Below are positions 62,036 through 64,000 of a DNA stretch of 64,000 bases, piece by piece. Numbering within the stretch: position 1 is the stretch's first letter; every line of letters begins with the position of its first letter. The position numbers were made by a program, and so were the translations under genes. Source of the DNA: Bacilli bacterium (GTDB lineage: Bacteria > Bacillota_I > Bacilli_A > RF39 > UBA660); NCBI GenBank assembly GCA_017428495.1, contig JAFRQS010000030.1:62001-126000 (forward strand), read 5' to 3'. The notes under the pieces were generated by a model, which was not told the DNA's origin, did not search any database, and saw nothing but the letters and a program-made list of their open reading frames with translations.

Positions 62036-62740
62036 TTATTTTGTTTTATTTAAATTTTCAATTGGAATATTGTACCTTTCACTAATAGATCTTGCTATAT
62101 CTATACATGAATTATCTAAACATACAATGCTTATTGGTCTTATACTTTTAGCATCTAATATTATTTCATTATGTTTAGACATATACTCATTATTTGATGT
62201 ATCAAATACTTGTTTTGGAGTAATTATAGGTGTTGCAAAGTTATATGAGTTTATTACTTTATTACCTATTTCACCTATTGTATAAATAGATCTTCTATCT
62301 GGCGTTTCTACTAGTGTAGCAGCATCTTTTTCACATGCAGCAATAAATCCTTCTATTGGTACATCATATTTAATACCTACTTTTGAATCACAAAAAGTAA
62401 TATCCGTTGCATTAGAAAATGTTGATGATATTATTGTTAGATTATCTTTTAAATTATCATCTTTTAACCAAGATATAAAATTACTATCTTTTTCATAACT
62501 AAAACATCTATATGCATATTCTTTTAGTTCTTCTTCTATTAAAGATACTATAGCTATTTGTCTTTCTATGCTTTCATTTTTTACATTAGTTAATGTATTA
62601 CTACTATTTACTAATTTTTTTAATTCTTCTTCATTAAATAAAAATGAATAATTTTCTAATATACTAGTAATACCAGATAATACTTTACTAATTAATTTAC
62701 TTATATAATTGTTATTAGTATTTTTATTAAAATATCTCAT
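62036..62740 (-). CDS. unknown soluble protein
   Basis: 234 residues. Helical N-terminus (ISKLISKVLSGITSILENY), then a mixed domain (CDSKVGIKYDVPIEGFIAACEKDAATLVETPDRR, ATPIITPKQVFDTS). GGTG before the ATG. No membrane helix or recognised motif. It lies between the LysM amidase and tRNA-Trp on the same strand. Function unknown. Confidence 0.7.
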   Translation of the reverse strand: MRYFNKNTNNNYISKLISKVLSGITSILENYSFLFNEEELKKLVNSSNTLTNVKNESIERQIAIVSLIEEELKEYAYRCFSYEKDSNFISWLKDDNLKDNLTIISSTFSNATDITFCDSKVGIKYDVPIEGFIAACEKDAATLVETPDRRSIYTIGEIGNKVINSYNFATPIITPKQVFDTSNNEYMSKHNEIILDAKSIRPISIVCLDNSCIDIARSISERYNIPIENLNKTK

Positions 62741-62767
62741 ATTAACACCTATAATTATTTTAACATA

Positions 62768-62793
62768 AAATAAAAAAGATATTATCTTTTTTA
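62768..62793 (-). terminator. terminator of the LysM amidase gene
   Basis: AAAAAGATA / TATCTTTTT stem with TTTATTTTA on the minus strand. Confidence 0.7.
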
Positions 62794-64000
62794 TTAATAT
62801 TTTAATTCTTGATTTATACTTATAATATTTGAATTTAAATTATTAAGTCTTTTTAACTCATTAACAGTAGTATTTAATTCTCTTGCTATTGAATATAATG
62901 TATCTCCTCTTTTAACTATATATGTATTATTAGTAGGTACTTCTTCTATAATTAATGTTTGCCCTATTTGTAAATTATTACCATCCAAGTTATTTAATCT
63001 TTTTAAATTGTCAATAGTAGTGTTAAATTGCCTAGCTATTGAATATAATGTATCCCCTCTTTTAACTATGTATACATTATTATTTTCTTTAATAGTTGGT
63101 ATTTTTAATATTTGACCAACATATAATTCATAATCAGTTAGATTATTATAATTAATTAAATCTGTGACACTTATATTGTAATTATCAGCAATAGTAGATA
63201 TAGTATCACCTACTTTTACAGTATAGTTACTAATAGGCATATTTTCATCTATAATTATCTCTTCTTTCTTAGCAGGTATTTTTAAATTTTGACCAATGCT
63301 TAATATATTAGAAGTTAAATTATTTAAAGTTTTAATATCATTTATAGTTGTATTGTATTTAGATGCAATAGAATATAATGTATCTCCTCTTTGTACTATG
63401 TAATTAATATTAGAGTTAGTATTATCGGTAAATCCAGGTATTACTAATTTCTGATTTATTCTTATTAAATTATTCTGTAAATTATTAGCAGATTTTAAAC
63501 TATCTACACTTACATTAAATTTTTTAGCAATAGAATATAAACTATCTCCACTTTTTACTACGTATATACTATTTTCTCCTACTTTATCATAAGGTACTCC
63601 TATATATGTTAATATTGCTCTTACTGTTGCTTCTGCTAGATCTTGCCAATTGTTTTTTATGAAATTAGCGTCTTTTGCGTTATCTACAAATCCATATTCT
63701 ATTAATACAGGTTCTGTCCTACCAGTATTTCTATGTATAAAATAATAATCTTTAGAAGGATCAGATGGTAATCTTCTTTGATACCATTTTCTAATACTCT
63801 GTCCTTCTTTACTTAATTCTTCTAATATTAATTTAGATAAAGTATCATTATTTCTAAGTGCATATACTACTTCTGCACCTGTACCACCACCTGCATTTAA
63901 ATGATTAGAAAGAACTATTACATCATTATTATTACCAAATGCATTTAATATTCTTTTAACTCTATCATTAGGAGATATATATTCATCAGTAGTTCTTGTA
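62794..64000 (-). CDS. N-acetylmuramoyl-L-alanine amidase with five LysM domains (5' end off the window)
   Basis: The frame is open from base 64000 down to its stop, so the N-terminus is missing and 402 codons are visible. First comes an Amidase_3 domain: SNHLNAGGGTGAEVVYA with the zinc-binding His, then EPVLIEYGFVDN with the catalytic Glu. Five LysM modules follow, each like YIVKRGDTLYSIA, separated by about 50-60 residues. It cuts the stem peptide from peptidoglycan and binds the wall by LysM. Export needs the unseen N-terminus. Own terminator. Confidence 0.92.
   Translation of the reverse strand, partial: TRTTDEYISPNDRVKRILNAFGNNNDVIVLSNHLNAGGGTGAEVVYALRNNDTLSKLILEELSKEGQSIRKWYQRRLPSDPSKDYYFIHRNTGRTEPVLIEYGFVDNAKDANFIKNNWQDLAEATVRAILTYIGVPYDKVGENSIYVVKSGDSLYSIAKKFNVSVDSLKSANNLQNNLIRINQKLVIPGFTDNTNSNINYIVQRGDTLYSIASKYNTTINDIKTLNNLTSNILSIGQNLKIPAKKEEIIIDENMPISNYTVKVGDTISTIADNYNISVTDLINYNNLTDYELYVGQILKIPTIKENNNVYIVKRGDTLYSIARQFNTTIDNLKRLNNLDGNNLQIGQTLIIEEVPTNNTYIVKRGDTLYSIARELNTTVNELKRLNNLNSNIISINQELKY

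Overview
This window is a very AT-rich piece of a bacterial chromosome. It looks like an uncultured gut member of the Bacillota, probably a Bacilli or Mollicutes-related lineage. The reasons are: standard code with TGA used as a stop, strong AGGAGG-type ribosome binding sites, frequent extended -10 promoters (TGnTATAAT), CotJ-type proteins, a SipW-type signal peptidase with TasA-like substrates, an LtaS-like enzyme, a PPi-type phosphofructokinase and a compact salvage-based NAD pathway. The exact lineage cannot be fixed from this sequence.

Layout. 1-2.0 kb: two small membrane proteins and a cotJAB-cotJC manganese-catalase pair. 2.0-7.8 kb: tRNA-Gly(UCC), a large serine recombinase with a palindromic operator, an intergenic region rich in hairpins, small membrane proteins and a HEPN-like gene. 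8-17 kb: DUF2207/LemA pair, a pilin-like/esterase fusion and a heterodimeric ABC exporter. 16.8-21.9 kb: a six-gene NAD operon (pncA, pncB, Nudix, nadE, radical SAM, nadK) behind six TTAACAA half-sites. 21.9-24.8 kb: two paralogous pentapeptide-like proteins and a CarD + stand-alone alpha-CTD-like pair. 24.9-33.7 kb: PAP2/tex/DUF368 operon, MscS, PFK, a phosphodiester glycosidase and small membrane proteins. 33.7-40.9 kb: rfbA-rfbB and a five-gene SipW/DUF5305/TasA-like export operon. 41-43.5 kb: Fic protein and an unknown gene bounded by tRNA-tail-like repeats behind tRNA-Gly(GCC). 43.5-58.7 kb: proS, LtaS-like enzyme, tRNA-Cys, thioredoxin-like and PH-domain proteins, feoAB, methyltransferase, rhodanese and aquaporin. 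58.8-62 kb: accessory genes separated by tRNA-tail-like repeats behind tRNA-Trp. 62-64 kb: an unknown gene and the 3' part of a LysM amidase.

The most unusual signal is a family of about 100-bp elements. Full copies have an extended -10 promoter, a body with a small hairpin, a tRNA-like 3' end (GCTCCA or GTGCCA) and an intrinsic terminator. They lie downstream of three of the four tRNA genes, always in the same orientation as that tRNA, and they punctuate small accessory genes (HEPN, Fic, zinc ribbon and unknowns). In two unrelated toxin-like genes (HEPN and Fic) the last codons and the stop codon are themselves the extended -10 box of the element. This fits either tRNA-anchored gene cassettes or a family of small RNAs paired with accessory genes; the sequence alone does not decide.
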